Assembly (NCBI RefSeq): GCF_902686445.1 | Contig: NC_062214.1 | Location: 45,021,454 to 45,085,453 of the forward strand | Length of the DNA: 64,000 nt | DNA from: Sciurus carolinensis | Taxonomy: Eukaryota > Chordata > Mammalia > Rodentia > Sciuridae | Direction of reading: 5' to 3' | Part shown: positions 36,090 to 46,600 of the stretch, one piece after another | How positions within the stretch are numbered: the stretch's first letter is position 1 | Layout of the letters: every line of letters starts with the position of its first letter | The notes under the pieces: model-generated | Seen by the model: the letters and a program-made list of their open reading frames with translations, nothing else | Told to the model about the DNA's origin: nothing | Database searches by the model: none | Translations under genes and position numbers: made by a program

Positions 36090-36320
36090 TCCCTAAGAAG
36101 GGCGCTATGAATCTGAGTCACAAAGCTGCTGCCTCTGCAGTCCATGTAATGCCACCTAAGTGCTCGGCCTCGCATGACTTGCTGCAGGCTGCCGCAGATT
36201 AGAGCTATCGATCGCTCCCTGCAGAAGGGTCTTGCTGTGCAAAAGGAAGGTAAACGAAGGAGACAGCTCAAGTATCGATCAGCTCTGGCGGGGTGGAGGG
36301 GGGCTTGGGGGGAGTGCGCT
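36090..36320. promoter_or_regulatory. Candidate enhancer with duplicated TATCGATC
   Basis: CpG-retaining, repeat-free block. TATCGATC (Onecut/CUX-like) occurs at 36206-36213 and 36273-36280, 67 bp apart, each followed within two bases by GCTC. An AP-1-like 'tgagtca' lies at 36114. Function inferred. Confidence 0.42.
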
Positions 36321-36777
36321 TCCAAATGAGGGTCAGCACTCCTTCACACCACCTATGAGGGTCACTGTAATGTGCATCAGGACACTGCAGAGATGGGTGA
36401 ATCAGGCCAAATGCTGGAGTCTTGCCACCACCTCCTCTCCTGTCAGCTGGTCACAGACCTCCTCTCAGAGAAGCCAAGATGCAATGTGAAATCTCTGATT
36501 TAAAAAAAAAAAAATACATGGCAACAGTAACTAGAATGGGCATTCTACTATTCTCCCAAGGCAAGAATAACAGACCATGGTCACAGAGAACTGCCAGAGG
36601 CCATGTTTTAAAAACTGTCAAAGCAATGTGAATACACCTTCAAGAATATCCCTTTCCCCACTAACAGCTGACAGTTTCCCCACTTAAAGCTGCACATTTA
36701 AAAACTAACCCAAACAATATTCTTTTTAAGAAATTTGCAATGATACAATCTTCATGGCTTTCAAAAGATTTTTGTAC
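36321..36777. other. Unique non-coding DNA
   Basis: Includes an A13 run at about 36500. Nothing recognised. Confidence 0.35.
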
Positions 36778-36794
36778 AAACTTGCATGGGCATG

Positions 36795-36930
36795 GACTGG
36801 GGTTGTGGCCCATTGGTAGAGTGCTTGCCTTGCATGTGTGAGGCACTGGATTAGATCCTCAGCACCACATAAAAATAAATAAATTAAAGGTATTTTTAAT
36901 AAAGAAAGGTAAAAGAAAGAAATTTAAAAG
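36795..36930 (+). repeat. ID-type SINE with long target duplication
   Basis: 'actggggttgtggcccattggtagagtgcttgccttgcatgtgtgagg', 'gatcctcagcacc' and an A-rich tail that has expanded to 'gaaaggtaaaagaaag'. Flanking copies of 'aaacttgcatgg.catg' at 36778-36794 and 36931-36946 differ at one base. Confidence 0.93.
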
Positions 36931-36946
36931 AAACTTGCATGGACAT

Positions 36947-38399
36947 GAAAATATAAATTCATCTAAAAAAGTCAAATAAAACTATGAACTACTTCAAAAC
37001 TCATGATTCTTGAATGCTATAGAAAATCAAACAGATTTAATGTAATGAAAGCAGATTAAAGTAGAAAATAAAGATATCAAGAAATCAAGGTAAGAAAAGC
37101 ATGCACCTTTTAAATGTGTGTTTCTGTGGACATTGAGGCAGACTAAACTCTACCGCTTTTATGATTAAATTCTTTGGATTAAGAAGTCATTATATAAAAT
37201 CACTTATCTCTTTTGGTTTCTGTTTTAAGTCATTTTCTCCTATGCATTTCATAAAGACATCCTGTGTAATTCAATGGTACTGAAGTCTATTTTCCTCTAA
37301 CTAGAAACTGCTTAAAATGTTTGCATTTTTAATTTTTCATTTAATGAATACATACTAAGTTCTTAATATGTTGGGTAATGGAGATAAGTAAGACATGGTC
37401 TTGCTGTCCAGTGGAATAAGCCCTAACCCACTGTGGTCACATGGTATCCTCTGTGGGTGAGATGGCAGAGATGTCACTGGTCTCTGTCCTGCCTTCACAG
37501 GCAGGTTGCTGCTCTCAACAGGCTTCTCTCCTGCCTTGGATCTAGGCTGGCCTTGGATTTGCCTTGGCCAATAGTTTTGGGTCATCCAAATTAAGACTGT
37601 GAAAATTCTTATGCCTTCCACCTGGGTCTCCTGTCTTACCCCCAAATGGCCAGGGAAAAAATCAGACTGAAGCTGATCATGTGAAGAGGCTGCTGGGTGA
37701 GGGCTGCCTGGCCAGGGCTGGCTGCTCTAGCTGTGCCAGCACAGGGGCCAGTCATTTGAGCTGCCTGGGGAAGAACCATGCTGCTGAGCTCAGGCAACCC
37801 ACAGAAGAGTGCAAGAGTTTCCCTCTTCTTCTCTCCTTCAAGAATCTCTGCCAGAAATTTTAGGCTTTATCCTGCCGGTTTGTAATCTCTACAGTGAGAA
37901 TGCTAGGACTTCTATTTATAATTATCTTTTTAACTAAAATCAGGAAATAAATTACTGAGATTTAACACATGGCCTGAAACTAGCATCCTTCTTACTGTCC
38001 TGAATCAGGTTTAGTGTATGAATTGTCCTGAGGGAGGATTCAGTGTATGAACAGTGTATAACCTTCTTGCTGTCATCTCTTAGCCTGTCCTGGGTCAGGT
38101 TCGAAGTATGAACTGTCCTGAGGGACAGTTATTTACTTATTCAATACTGTGATGTATCAAGGTTTACATAATTCTCCATACTGAAGTTTTGAATTTGATT
38201 ATCTTATAAAAAGAAACATCTTTATAATTCACTGTCTTGAGGTAGGGCATGGCCATGAAAATCTGTTTTACCCCTTATTTCATAGGAGAGTTCTTGTAAA
38301 GGCTGTTGAACATGGAGATGAATTGCTCTTTTTTTCTTTTTCCTTATGGAAAGACCAATGTTCTAAATTTGGTGACCTCTTCTATGAAGGCAAGGGTCT
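36947..38399. other. Unique DNA with a local duplication
   Basis: 37985-38036 and 38078-38130 share 'ctgtcctg..tcaggtt...gtatgaa.tgtcctgaggga', a local duplication. 37340-37410 ('tactaagttcttaatatgttgggtaatggagataagtaagac') resembles the start of the ancient repeat at 58380. Confidence 0.45.
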
Positions 38400-39000
38400 G
38401 AATTCATTCACTTATTCAACAAGTATTTATTGAACAAATATTTACTCTGTGGCAGGTGCTGAGGCTGCATTTGGGGACTACAGTTACCTGGAAAACACCA
38501 GCATGGCTGGCATCCTGAGCAGTGTCCAACTGGTGCCCTTGTCAAACTCATTTGCTGAATATTTCCTCTCTTACCCTTGGAGGTATTGATGAAAATAACA
38601 GACAAAATCTCTACCCTCACATACCAGGCACAAGTGAGTAAGTGAATTATACAGTAATTAGAAGATGACAAGGTTTACACTGAAAATAAAAACCACAGGG
38701 CAAGTCATAGGAGGTGTCTGGAGGTGTGTGTGTGTGTGCATGTGTGTTTGTTTGAGCTTTATATGAGGAAGTCAGAAATAGCCTGCAAGGTGAGCCACGT
38801 GGACATCTGGGGCACAGTGGTTTGAGCAGGGGGAGTATAGGGCACAGAAAGCATAGGACTCTGGCCTTGACCCTGGTAGCAAAAGCAGGGGAGTGTTAGG
38901 GCTGATACACATTTCAGCAGGCCTTTGCTGCTGCACTGAGGATGCTGGAGGAAGGCAGAGACCCTGGTGAGCAACAGGCCCTTAGCCACAATCTAAGGAA
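38400..39000 (+). repeat. Possible copy of an unassigned ancient repeat
   Basis: Starts with 'caacaagtatttattgaacaaatatttactctgtggcaggtgctgagg' (the common 'tactatgtgccaggcactg' text) and continues with 'aaatctctaccctcac' and 'gtgagtaagtgaattatacag'. A (TG)n tract is embedded at 38724-38752. Assigned by similarity of order to 58380-59250. Confidence 0.4.
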
Positions 39001-39146
39001 GAAAGATACATACTGTTCCCTAAAGGAAAGGGGACATTTTCACACTGAGTGAGAACGTAACTGCCATATGAAAGAAACATATCATGGTGAGAAGACCTTG
39101 AGTAGAAAATGTGGAAAAATGCATCACCTCAAAACTATGAAAGCTA

Positions 39147-39199
39147 TTCCTTTCCTTTCTTTTCCTTCCGTCCCTTCCTTTCTTTCTTTCTTTCTTTCT
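39147..39199. repeat. (CTTT)n pyrimidine tract
   Basis: CCTTT/CTTT repeats running directly into the oligo-T of the next SINE; probably the expanded tail of that antisense element. Confidence 0.85.
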
Positions 39200-39262
39200 T
39201 TTTTTTTTTTTTTTTTGGTACTGGGGATTGAATCCAGGGGTGCTTATCCACTGAGTCAGCAA

Positions 39263-39294
<32 letters not shown>

Positions 39295-39404
39295 TTAGGG
39301 TCAGGGTCCCACTAGGTTGCTGAGGCTGGCTTTGAACTCATGATCCTTCTGACTCAGCTCCTGAGCCACTGGGATTACAGGTGTGTGCCTCTGTGCCTAG
39401 CATA
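39200..39404 (-). repeat. MEN / B1-dID SINE
   Basis: Antisense ID half ('ggtactggggattgaatccaggggtgc'), a very long oligo-T linker (39262-39289), then antisense B1 half ('gggtcccactaggttgctgaggctggctttgaactc', 'gccactgggattacaggtgtgtgcc'). Confidence 0.92.
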
Positions 39405-39544
39405 GACGTTTACTATTGAAGGTGGAGTGTGTTTTCAGAAAGTTCTATTTGTATCACCCCAAAACTAGGAAAGCTATTTCTAACTTTCCAAATAATGATT
39501 TTAGGGCACTTTGAATCTGCTTGTTTAAAAATGTAACAACGTTG

Positions 39545-39599
39545 CGCTGAGGGTGTAACTCAGTGGTAGAGCACTTGCCTTGCATGTGCAGGTGTGTGT

Positions 39600-39630
<31 letters not shown>
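39545..39630 (+). repeat. ID-type SINE fused to (TG)n-(CA)n
   Basis: 'gcgctgagggtgtaactcagtggtagagcacttgccttgcatgtgc', then GGTGTGTGTG switching to (CA)15. The 3' half and tail of the SINE have been replaced by the microsatellite. Confidence 0.85.
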
Positions 39631-39632
<2 letters not shown>

Positions 39633-40140
39633 TATATGCCTGTGTGGTTATGTGTACATAGGCAACTGATCTGACATCAAGGAAGTTGGAAGTTTCTAGC
39701 CAAATATCTACAAGAATCTTTGTGGGACTGGTGGCCAAGAATGAACACTGCCATAGTTTAGCAGGCTAAGAACACTATCTGCCTGGTCCCAGTTATGAGT
39801 CTTCGTAAACTTCTGTGTCTTCACAAACTTCTGTTTTCAGTTGTGAAACCAAGTATCAAAATAAGCCCAGTTGAAGAGGATCCTTTGGAATCACTAAATC
39901 ACAGAACTGTTAGACTGAGGTTATAAAAATATCACAGAACTGTTAGACCGAGGTTATAAAAATAGCACACTTAATTCCACTGCAGTCACTAAAATACTGT
40001 TAATATCTTAGTAAAAGCAAAGCAATTTTATGCTATTATAAAAATACTTCAATTATTATTTATCCCTCATTATCACATCCTTTCAAAATCCTTATTATTG
40101 AGTATATTTCATAATGTCATAATGAACTAGCATAGTATAA
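39631..40140. other. Unique DNA with 33-bp tandem duplication
   Basis: 39898-39930 and 39931-39963 are adjacent copies of 33 bp ('atcacagaactgttaga.' start) differing at one base. No gene. Confidence 0.7.
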
Positions 40141-40142
40141 CC

Positions 40143-40354
40143 TTTTTATTTTTGGTAGTGGAGACTGAACCAGGGGCTCTTCAGCACTGAGCTACATCCC
40201 TAGCACCCTGCCCCTTTCTTTCTTTCTTTTTTTTTTTTTTAATTTTGAGACAGGGTCTTGTCAAGTTTTTTAAGTTTTTAAGTTTCTGAGATTGGCCTTG
40301 AAATTTTCCTGCCTCAGTCTCCAGAGCCTCAGGAGTGTACCACCATGCCTGGCC
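40143..40354 (-). repeat. MEN / B1-dID SINE
   Basis: 'ggtagtggagactgaaccaggggctcttcagcactgagctacatccc', CTTT/T linker, 'gagacagggtcttg', 'ctgcctcagtctcc', 'gagtgtaccaccatgcctggcc'. Contains a small 'aagttttt' duplication. Confidence 0.9.
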
Positions 40355-41084
40355 TATTTATGTTTTAAAATATGTCTGTGTATGTTTGAATGGTATGCTT
40401 AACATCTTTTTTTGTCTTTTGAAGAGGTGTGTCCTAAGAGGAAGGCAGACTTGTGAGGCAGGCAGTGGGTTCCAGGTGGTGTTGGCATGCTGTTCTCCAA
40501 AAGCCTGCTCCCTGACAAAAATCACTTAAGCACCTTGGCATTTATGTAATCGGTTATAATTAGTGTATGAGTATTTTTTTGTAAAACAAACAAAATCGAC
40601 AGGGCTGTAGTAAAGTTTCCAGCCTACTGAGTTGTAGATGGCATACACATGAAGATACTTATCAGAGACACATGAGTATGTGAATAGTTTGAAGTTGCTG
40701 CTGGAAATCATCTTTCCCTCTGAGCTCCTGCAACTCTCTGATCCTTTTTTGTGCTTTGGGTTTCCATGATTCAACATATTCATTGGGCAAGAACCCAGTC
40801 TTTCCTAGAGCACGGTTACATTCTCTCCTATGTTGGCAGTGATGATCCCTTCCAGCTGGGAAGTCCCCTAAGAGCAAGGCCACTCATCTCTGCATCCTAC
40901 AGTGCTCACTGTGGCCATATAGATGTGGGGTAAAGGAAGGACGTGGAAGTGTTACTGCCCCAAGTCCCACAGTGCATGTGGCAAAGCCTGGGACCTGGGA
41001 TGTTCTGGTGGAGCTGCTTCTGATCACAGAGAATAAGCGAGGTGCCAGGTTCATCTCTATACTATTGTATTTGTCAGTCATCTG
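40355..41084. other. Unique DNA; short coding-like minus frame
   Basis: Minus strand 40662-40883 includes a charged stretch 'KAQKRIRELQELRGKDD' that looks coiled-coil-like. No splice-site pair fits it and no family is recognised; it may be an old retrocopy fragment or chance. Confidence 0.2.
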
Positions 41085-41131
41085 TTCATTTGTTCATTCA
41101 TTCATTCATTCATTCATTCATTCATTCATTC
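41085..41131 (+). repeat. (TTCA)n microsatellite
   Basis: About 11 nearly perfect TTCA/ATTC units. Confidence 0.95.
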
Positions 41132-41150
41132 CTCAGTCTATTTGTGTGGT

Positions 41151-41331
41151 TTTTTTGTTTGTTTGTTTGTTTAGTATTGGGGATTAATCCCAGGGACAAA
41201 ATTCACTACTAAGCTTACATCCCCAGCCCTTTTTGTTTTGAGACAGGCTCTTACTAAATTGTTGAGCTTCAAACTTCTGCTTCAGTCTCCTGAGTCACTG
41301 AAATTATAGTTGTGCACCATAGTGCCTGGCA
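41151..41331 (-). repeat. MEN / B1-dID SINE
   Basis: (GTTT)n start, 'gtattggggattaatcccaggg', 'aagcttacatccccagcc', 'gagacaggctcttactaaattgttgag', 'gtgcaccatagtgcctggc'. 'cagtctatttg' before and 'tagtctactttg' after may be the target duplication. Confidence 0.9.
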
Positions 41332-41394
41332 AATCTTAGTCTACTTTGAGGGTAAGCATCCTCTGCCAAGTCTTATCAAGTCTTATCCTGGCCT

Positions 41395-41910
41395 CTAGGT
41401 GGTAGGTATACAGCAGTGAGCAAAAACAGTTTGCCTTCTCAGCAGTTTACATACTCATGGGAGAAAGAAACACTAACTAACTGGTTAGGGCTAAGGAAAA
41501 AAAAATGAGGTGAGGGAGGTTGGGCTTGTTACTTTGGAAAAACTTTCTCAACATCTTTAAACAGAGACCTAATGGAAGGGAAGGAGCTATGAAGACACAG
41601 ATGAGAAGGATAGGGATGCAGAATTCTGGGCAGAGCATGCAGTTTCTGACACTGGCACGTTTGTGGTGATTATAAAGCTGTTGGATTTTTCTGTGGGTGA
41701 GAATGAGAACAATTGAAGGGTTTTGAGCTATGATCTGCTCTGGTTTCTATTTAGAAGGAAAACTCTTCTTGTCTGTTGGACAGTTTTGCAGGGAGAACAG
41801 GGAGAAGCAGAGGCATGGGAAGGAGGCTGTATACCAGTCTAGGTCATGACAAAGATACTGAGATCAGGGTGGACAAATGGGGTGCAGGGACGAGAGGCCA
41901 CTGAGTTCCA
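41395..41910 (+). repeat. Unassigned ancient dispersed repeat
   Basis: Shares an ordered series with 58380-59250: 'tatacagcagtgagcaaaaacag', '...gagggaggttgggcttgttac', 'gggcagagcatgcag', 'gaagggttttgagctatgatctgctctgg', 'caggtctaggtcatgac'-like and 'cagggtggacaa' text. Known mammalian text, family name not recalled. Any open frame is by chance. Confidence 0.55.
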
Positions 41911-41944
41911 ATTATGTTTTATGGATAAATTAATTTTATATATA

Positions 41945-42065
41945 ATTCATTCTATAAATCCTCACAATAATCTGTGAAGGATTATCTTCTCATTTTACAG
42001 ATAAGAAAACTAACGGACATAAAGATACTTATTCAAAGCCAAAGAACTAGTTATTATTTAAACTA
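41945..42065 (-). repeat. MIR-like SINE
   Basis: 'atcctcacaataatctgtgaaggattatcttctcattttacagataagaaaact' is the antisense MIR core and 3' region. Confidence 0.75.
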
Positions 42066-42256
42066 AAATGGAAACTAAGGTCTGTCTGAGGCCAGCTAAT
42101 ACATATGACTACTAATTTGGGCACTGCAACAAAAAGACACACCTTAAAACTTAACTGTCACTTGTAAGAAAATTGCTGCCATAGAGGGAAGATAATATCC
42201 CTAAACTCTTATCCGTGAGAACTCTTGTTAAGTGAAATCAAGACCTGACCACAAGA

Positions 42257-42352
42257 GGAGTTGGGGAGGAGTAGCTCAGTGATAGAATGCTTGCCTAAGA
42301 TGCTTTAGACTTGAGTTTGAGTCCTGCTACTGGGGGTGGAAGGTGGGGGGAA
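42257..42352 (+). repeat. ID-type SINE with 14-bp target duplication
   Basis: 'ttggggaggagtagctcagtgatagaatgcttgcc', 'gagtttgagtcctgctac', with a G-rich tail replacing the A tail. GACCTGACCACAAG (42243-42256) and GACTTGCCCACAAG (42353-42366) flank it. Confidence 0.88.
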
Positions 42353-42366
42353 GACTTGCCCACAAG

Positions 42367-43979
42367 GGTCCCATGTTAGGACATCATGATACTGTATAAC
42401 ATGAGATGATACAAAAGATTTTACATTACTTCATGTTTATGCTCAAGTAAATAAAAGTTTCCTATCCTACTGAGTCATTGTTAGTGACACTTTTAGTTAA
42501 ATAGTTATTAGCATGGGGGTTCAGCTCATTTCCTCGTAAAGGCATCCTAGACAGTCATAGTATAGCTCTGGAACTCCAAAGCATTGCTGACCTGCCATAT
42601 TTATGGCCTAAAGTATAATCACTGGGGTAAATTAATCCAGAGAAAAGGATTAGAGAGTACAGATTTTTATGTTATTTATTTTATGTTCTGTGATTAGAGA
42701 ACGTAGAAATTTATGTTTGTGGAAACCAAAACAAGTAAAAGGAAAGCACAGCTTATCCTGATCTGAGCTAAAATCAAGACTTAGCACAATTTATATTAAA
42801 ATTATAGAGGCTAAGTACAGAAATAATGTTTCTTTTTATTCAGATAATTTAATGCTCTTTTCTGATGAAGTCTTCCAATGTGTGTACATGTCATTATAAA
42901 TGAAGAAAAAGTTTATCTTGTTAGAGGCATAAATTCTTTTTTTCCTAAATTAATGAGTAGTTAATATTTCTAAGACATTTGAAAGAGGTTCTTCTTTAAA
43001 GGGGTTAAAAGTACAGGAAAATACTTCTTAAATTTAAAACTAATTGAACATTTTCCCAATATTCATATTAACATTGGTTTCTTTGGAGTATAAATTTAAT
43101 TGAACTAAGTTCAATTCATCTTAAATGTATAAAGAAAACACGCATCCTATTTAATTTTTCAGAGCCAATCTGAACTCTCAGCAGGAAAAAATAATGTGAT
43201 GACAGTTTCCATCTTCTTCAGGGAGAAAGTTATGGTTCTTGGGTGTGAAAGGCAGAACATAATGGTAAGTAGCAGCAGTTCTCCCCATCGGCTCTCCACC
43301 TTCTTTAAATTCCACTGAGGATGACAGTTTGGATGGAGACCCCAAAATCTATTCTGTCCATCTGTTTTATTATTCTTAGAACAACTGTCAAAAGTTGCCC
43401 AGGGATCAAGTTGCAAACATACTAATTTGCCTTTGAAAAGTAGGCCCTGGGGGAATTCTGGAACTCTGCTTATAAATTCAGAATCCCATCAGCCAGGGAG
43501 CCTGCCCTACCCTTTGTGGAGGTATGAGACTTCGCACTTCCAGGCATACATCTGCCTCAAGGCTGGGATGCACTGATATACTTACATCCCACTTCATAGG
43601 CAAATGAAGGCAGAACCACAGGGACTTGGCATCTTAAAGGGCTGGCTGGTCGTCCCCACCCCCCACCCCGCCCGCCCCAGAAGAGAAGCCGACTCAGGGT
43701 TTTTTTAGGAGGCAGCCCCTTCATTGATCATGGGTGGATGAAAGACCAAAGCTTTGTACTGAAGAGTTTAAAGGCGTGAACGTGGCAGAGGGACACACAT
43801 TCTGTACTCCTTTATATCCTAGGACCAAACAGGAAAATGGAAATAAGTTGCAGAAGATAAAGATCATAAACCACTGAAGACGGTATCATTTCATTTCTGT
43901 AATTTTGATAAAAGTTATAAAAAGATCATTCAGCAATATTGAATATCTGATGGACATTTGTAAAAAATAATGAGAAATG
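42367..43979. other. SINE-free unique DNA with C-rich tract
   Basis: No SINE or L1. 43654-43679 is C-rich with four or more C-runs (G-quadruplex-capable on the minus strand). No gene supported. Confidence 0.4.
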
Positions 43980-44300
43980 TCCAGAGAGTGGTCTACCTAA
44001 AATATTGTGGCGTTTTCGGAGCATGCTACTCTGTTGGAAACTAAAGTCTAAAGTTTTCTATCTTCAAGGCAAGTGCAAAACACAATGTACTAATTAAAGC
44101 ACATATTGACTCCCTGGTGGGTGGCACACAGGCCCCCTGGTCATGCGGGGAGGAGAAAAGGGAGCAGGCACTAGCACTGATCCTCCTCCTCCCACCCTGG
44201 TCCCAGTAGTCTCTATCAAAAGCTTTCAAAGCACAGGCCCACATAAATGCATCTGAAGCACAAACATTGAATGTACCTGGTTTTGAATTTGGCAAAATTC
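43980..44300. promoter_or_regulatory. Possible conserved block
   Basis: Repeat-free, with CpG words ('gtggcgttttcggagcatgc', 'catgcgggg') and a minus frame of 84 codons that lacks a domain. Weak candidate; may be the edge of the enhancer at 44381. Confidence 0.25.
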
Positions 44301-44380
44301 CTCAGAAGTAAACTAGAAAGGGCACCTTTTCAAGGCTAACATGATGGCATCTGGGTTGTACTCACTCACAGTTTACCAAA

Positions 44381-44720
44381 AAAGTATTCTGCTTTGATTA
44401 CAAAATTTACTGGAGTGTGTTGCAAATTACTCCGCGTGGAAACCTGCTGGGAGCGGCTGCAAATGCGAAGGCAGACACTGCACAGAAGGGATCACCAGTT
44501 GGACTTGCTTGCTTTGTCCTTCTTTGGCTTTGCACAATCTCTTATTATAATAAGGCATGTATTATCCTTTTTAGAGATTTGAATAACAGAAAATCTCACT
44601 TTCAAAATACTGCTTATAATCTCAGAGTCTACTCCATGTTCTGTGGATGCCGTTTATGGCATTCTGTTCCTTTTAAAATGGGACTGATAATTAGTCAACT
44701 GAAATTTGATTAATGTTGGA
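44381..44720. promoter_or_regulatory. Candidate enhancer
   Basis: CpG words ('ctccgcgtgg', 'gagcggctgc', 'aaatgcgaagg') plus 'gttgcaaattac' (POU/CEBP-like), 'ttgcacaatctcttattataataagg' and 'tgataattag'. No repeats. Function inferred. Confidence 0.38.
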
Positions 44721-45639
44721 TTAAGAGGTTCTCATGTCTCCCTGCAATGTGTTATTTCAGTCTGTGGGCACTGGAAAAGATTGTCTTTAGAAAACTTGTT
44801 CCTTTCCTTTTCCAGAATGGGAAGATGAGTTTAAAACCTTGACTTTTAAAAAGAGAATTCGGTCTGTATCCAACAGTTTGTAACGGAGGATTCAGGTTTG
44901 TTGTTTTTTCCTCACTTTTAAAAAATTTTATTTTCTTACTCTGAAGGTAGATCCAATTAATTAACAATTTATGAAAGAACAAAATAATATAGAAATACAA
45001 GTCTTCCTCCAGAAATGCCAAGGGGGAGATCTTTCATGTTTTGTTTTTAAGTTTAGCATGGATCAAGGGTTCTGACAGTCTCTACTCTCAATAGGCTCTG
45101 TAGCACAGAATTTTGAGAGTATGAACTACTCTGAAAACAAAGGACCTGTCTGATACAAATATTAAAGTCTATGAAAATGACCATTAGATAATATTGGAAG
45201 AAAAGATTTAAAATTTATACTACTTTGTGCTTTTTATAAAGTTTAAGCCTAGGGATGCTGCTTTTAGTTTCTTTAGGGTTTTAAGAAGATCTGTAACGAC
45301 CAGACTTTCTTCCCATGTTCTGCTCTGGGGCCAGATGATTCTGTGTTTCTTCTTGCTGATGTTTTAAAATTCATAATCTTGTTTGCCTACTGCTGAAGAG
45401 TGTGGAAGAATCAAGAATAATGGCTCCCTTTGAGGCTCTGTCATTCCCCAAATAACCATCTAAATGCTAAGGAAATATTGTCATGTATGAAACGACCTTT
45501 TGCTCTTTGAATATTCAGACATTAATAAATGTTAAATACCTAGAAATCCTAGCAGCTCTATGGAAAAGGTAAGTAGGGTCAACAAATACCCTCTTGCATG
45601 CTTTTGACATGACGGTCATTTCCACTTTTCTAACAGCTT
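44721..45639. other. SINE-free unique DNA between candidate enhancers
   Basis: AT-rich; nothing recognised. Absence of young repeats matches the flanks. Confidence 0.35.
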
Positions 45640-46090
45640 TCTAATAACAAAATGTATTTGGGAACAACAGCGGAATTTGTGTCATCATGACCAAATGATT
45701 ACGGTGCAAACCCAAGATTCTTCTGGGGCCCAGCAGGCTTCTGGTCCCTATGGAAACGAAACCTCAGATATTGTCCTCCACTCAGCTGGAGGACGAGCGC
45801 TGGGAGGCTTTTGTGCTCCGTGAGATTTCTTCCACAACCTTACCGCAACAGACCCTAGTGCTTCCTCCTGACTCCTTTCTAATTGAGATGCAAATTAATC
45901 TCTCTGGCTGATTACACTTCCCTTAAAGCTACTGACAAATGCAGCTGTAACCAGAGTTTGTGGACTTTCCAACAAGTGACTTCAGCTGTCAGTATTTGCA
46001 TGTGCGACCGAGGCCCAGCCTGCTCCAGGTCTCAGGACTGCAGCGAGCTTCCTTTGGGCGATGCAGACGTTTTATTTACGTGTATAAAAT
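45640..46090. promoter_or_regulatory. Candidate enhancer with two octamer sites
   Basis: POU octamer ATGCAAAT at 45888-45895 beside a homeodomain-like 'ttaatc', and its inverted copy ATTTGCAT at 45994-46001. Retained CpGs throughout ('cagcggaa', 'attacggtg', 'gaaacgaaac', 'gacgagcgctgg', 'ctccgtg', 'gcgaccgagg', 'gcagcgagc', 'gggcgatgc', 'ttacgtg'). No repeats. Short plus-strand frames here are not supported as coding. Confidence 0.5.
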
Positions 46091-46510
46091 TTACATACAA
46101 TTAAGAGTCAAAAGATTAAAAAAAATCCCCTCCCTCCAACAACCTCTGACTAGTCCTTAGGATTTAGTACACTAAAATTTAGGCCTTTTCGGGTACTTCT
46201 TTCTGACGCTGGACTAGAGGGTCACTCTTTTCTGGGAGGCTATGGTTTTGATGGCAACATTACACTTTCTGCTTCCCTCCCACTTCTCATCTGTAAGTCT
46301 TCTGACTTTAACAATGTTTGAATTTAATCTCTCTCCCCAAAACTAAATACACTTACAGCTCTAAGAAAATGGAATTACTGAGTAGACTTCACGTTTTCTC
46401 TGTTCTCCTTTCCATTAATTTCAAAATCAAATATAAAGCCACCATTCTAATTGTCAAAATTCTCACGTTAAGGTCCTTCAATAGCTTTCTGGGGTGATGA
46501 TGGAAAAATG
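46091..46510. other. Unique non-coding DNA
   Basis: Nothing recognised. Confidence 0.35.
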
Positions 46511-46600
46511 GTTATTTAATTTTTGCAATGCTGGGGATTGAACTCAGAGCTTTACATGCTAGGTTAGCACTCTACTTCTGACCTACATCCTCAGTCCCAG
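46511..46600 (-). repeat. ID-type SINE
   Basis: 'gcaatgctggggattgaactcagagctttacatgctagg', 'cactctacttctgacctacatcctcagtccc', the reverse ID core. Confidence 0.88.

Noticed and set aside
41085..41131. CRISPR-like regular repeat
   Set aside because: A simple tetranucleotide microsatellite without spacers; the genome is mammalian.
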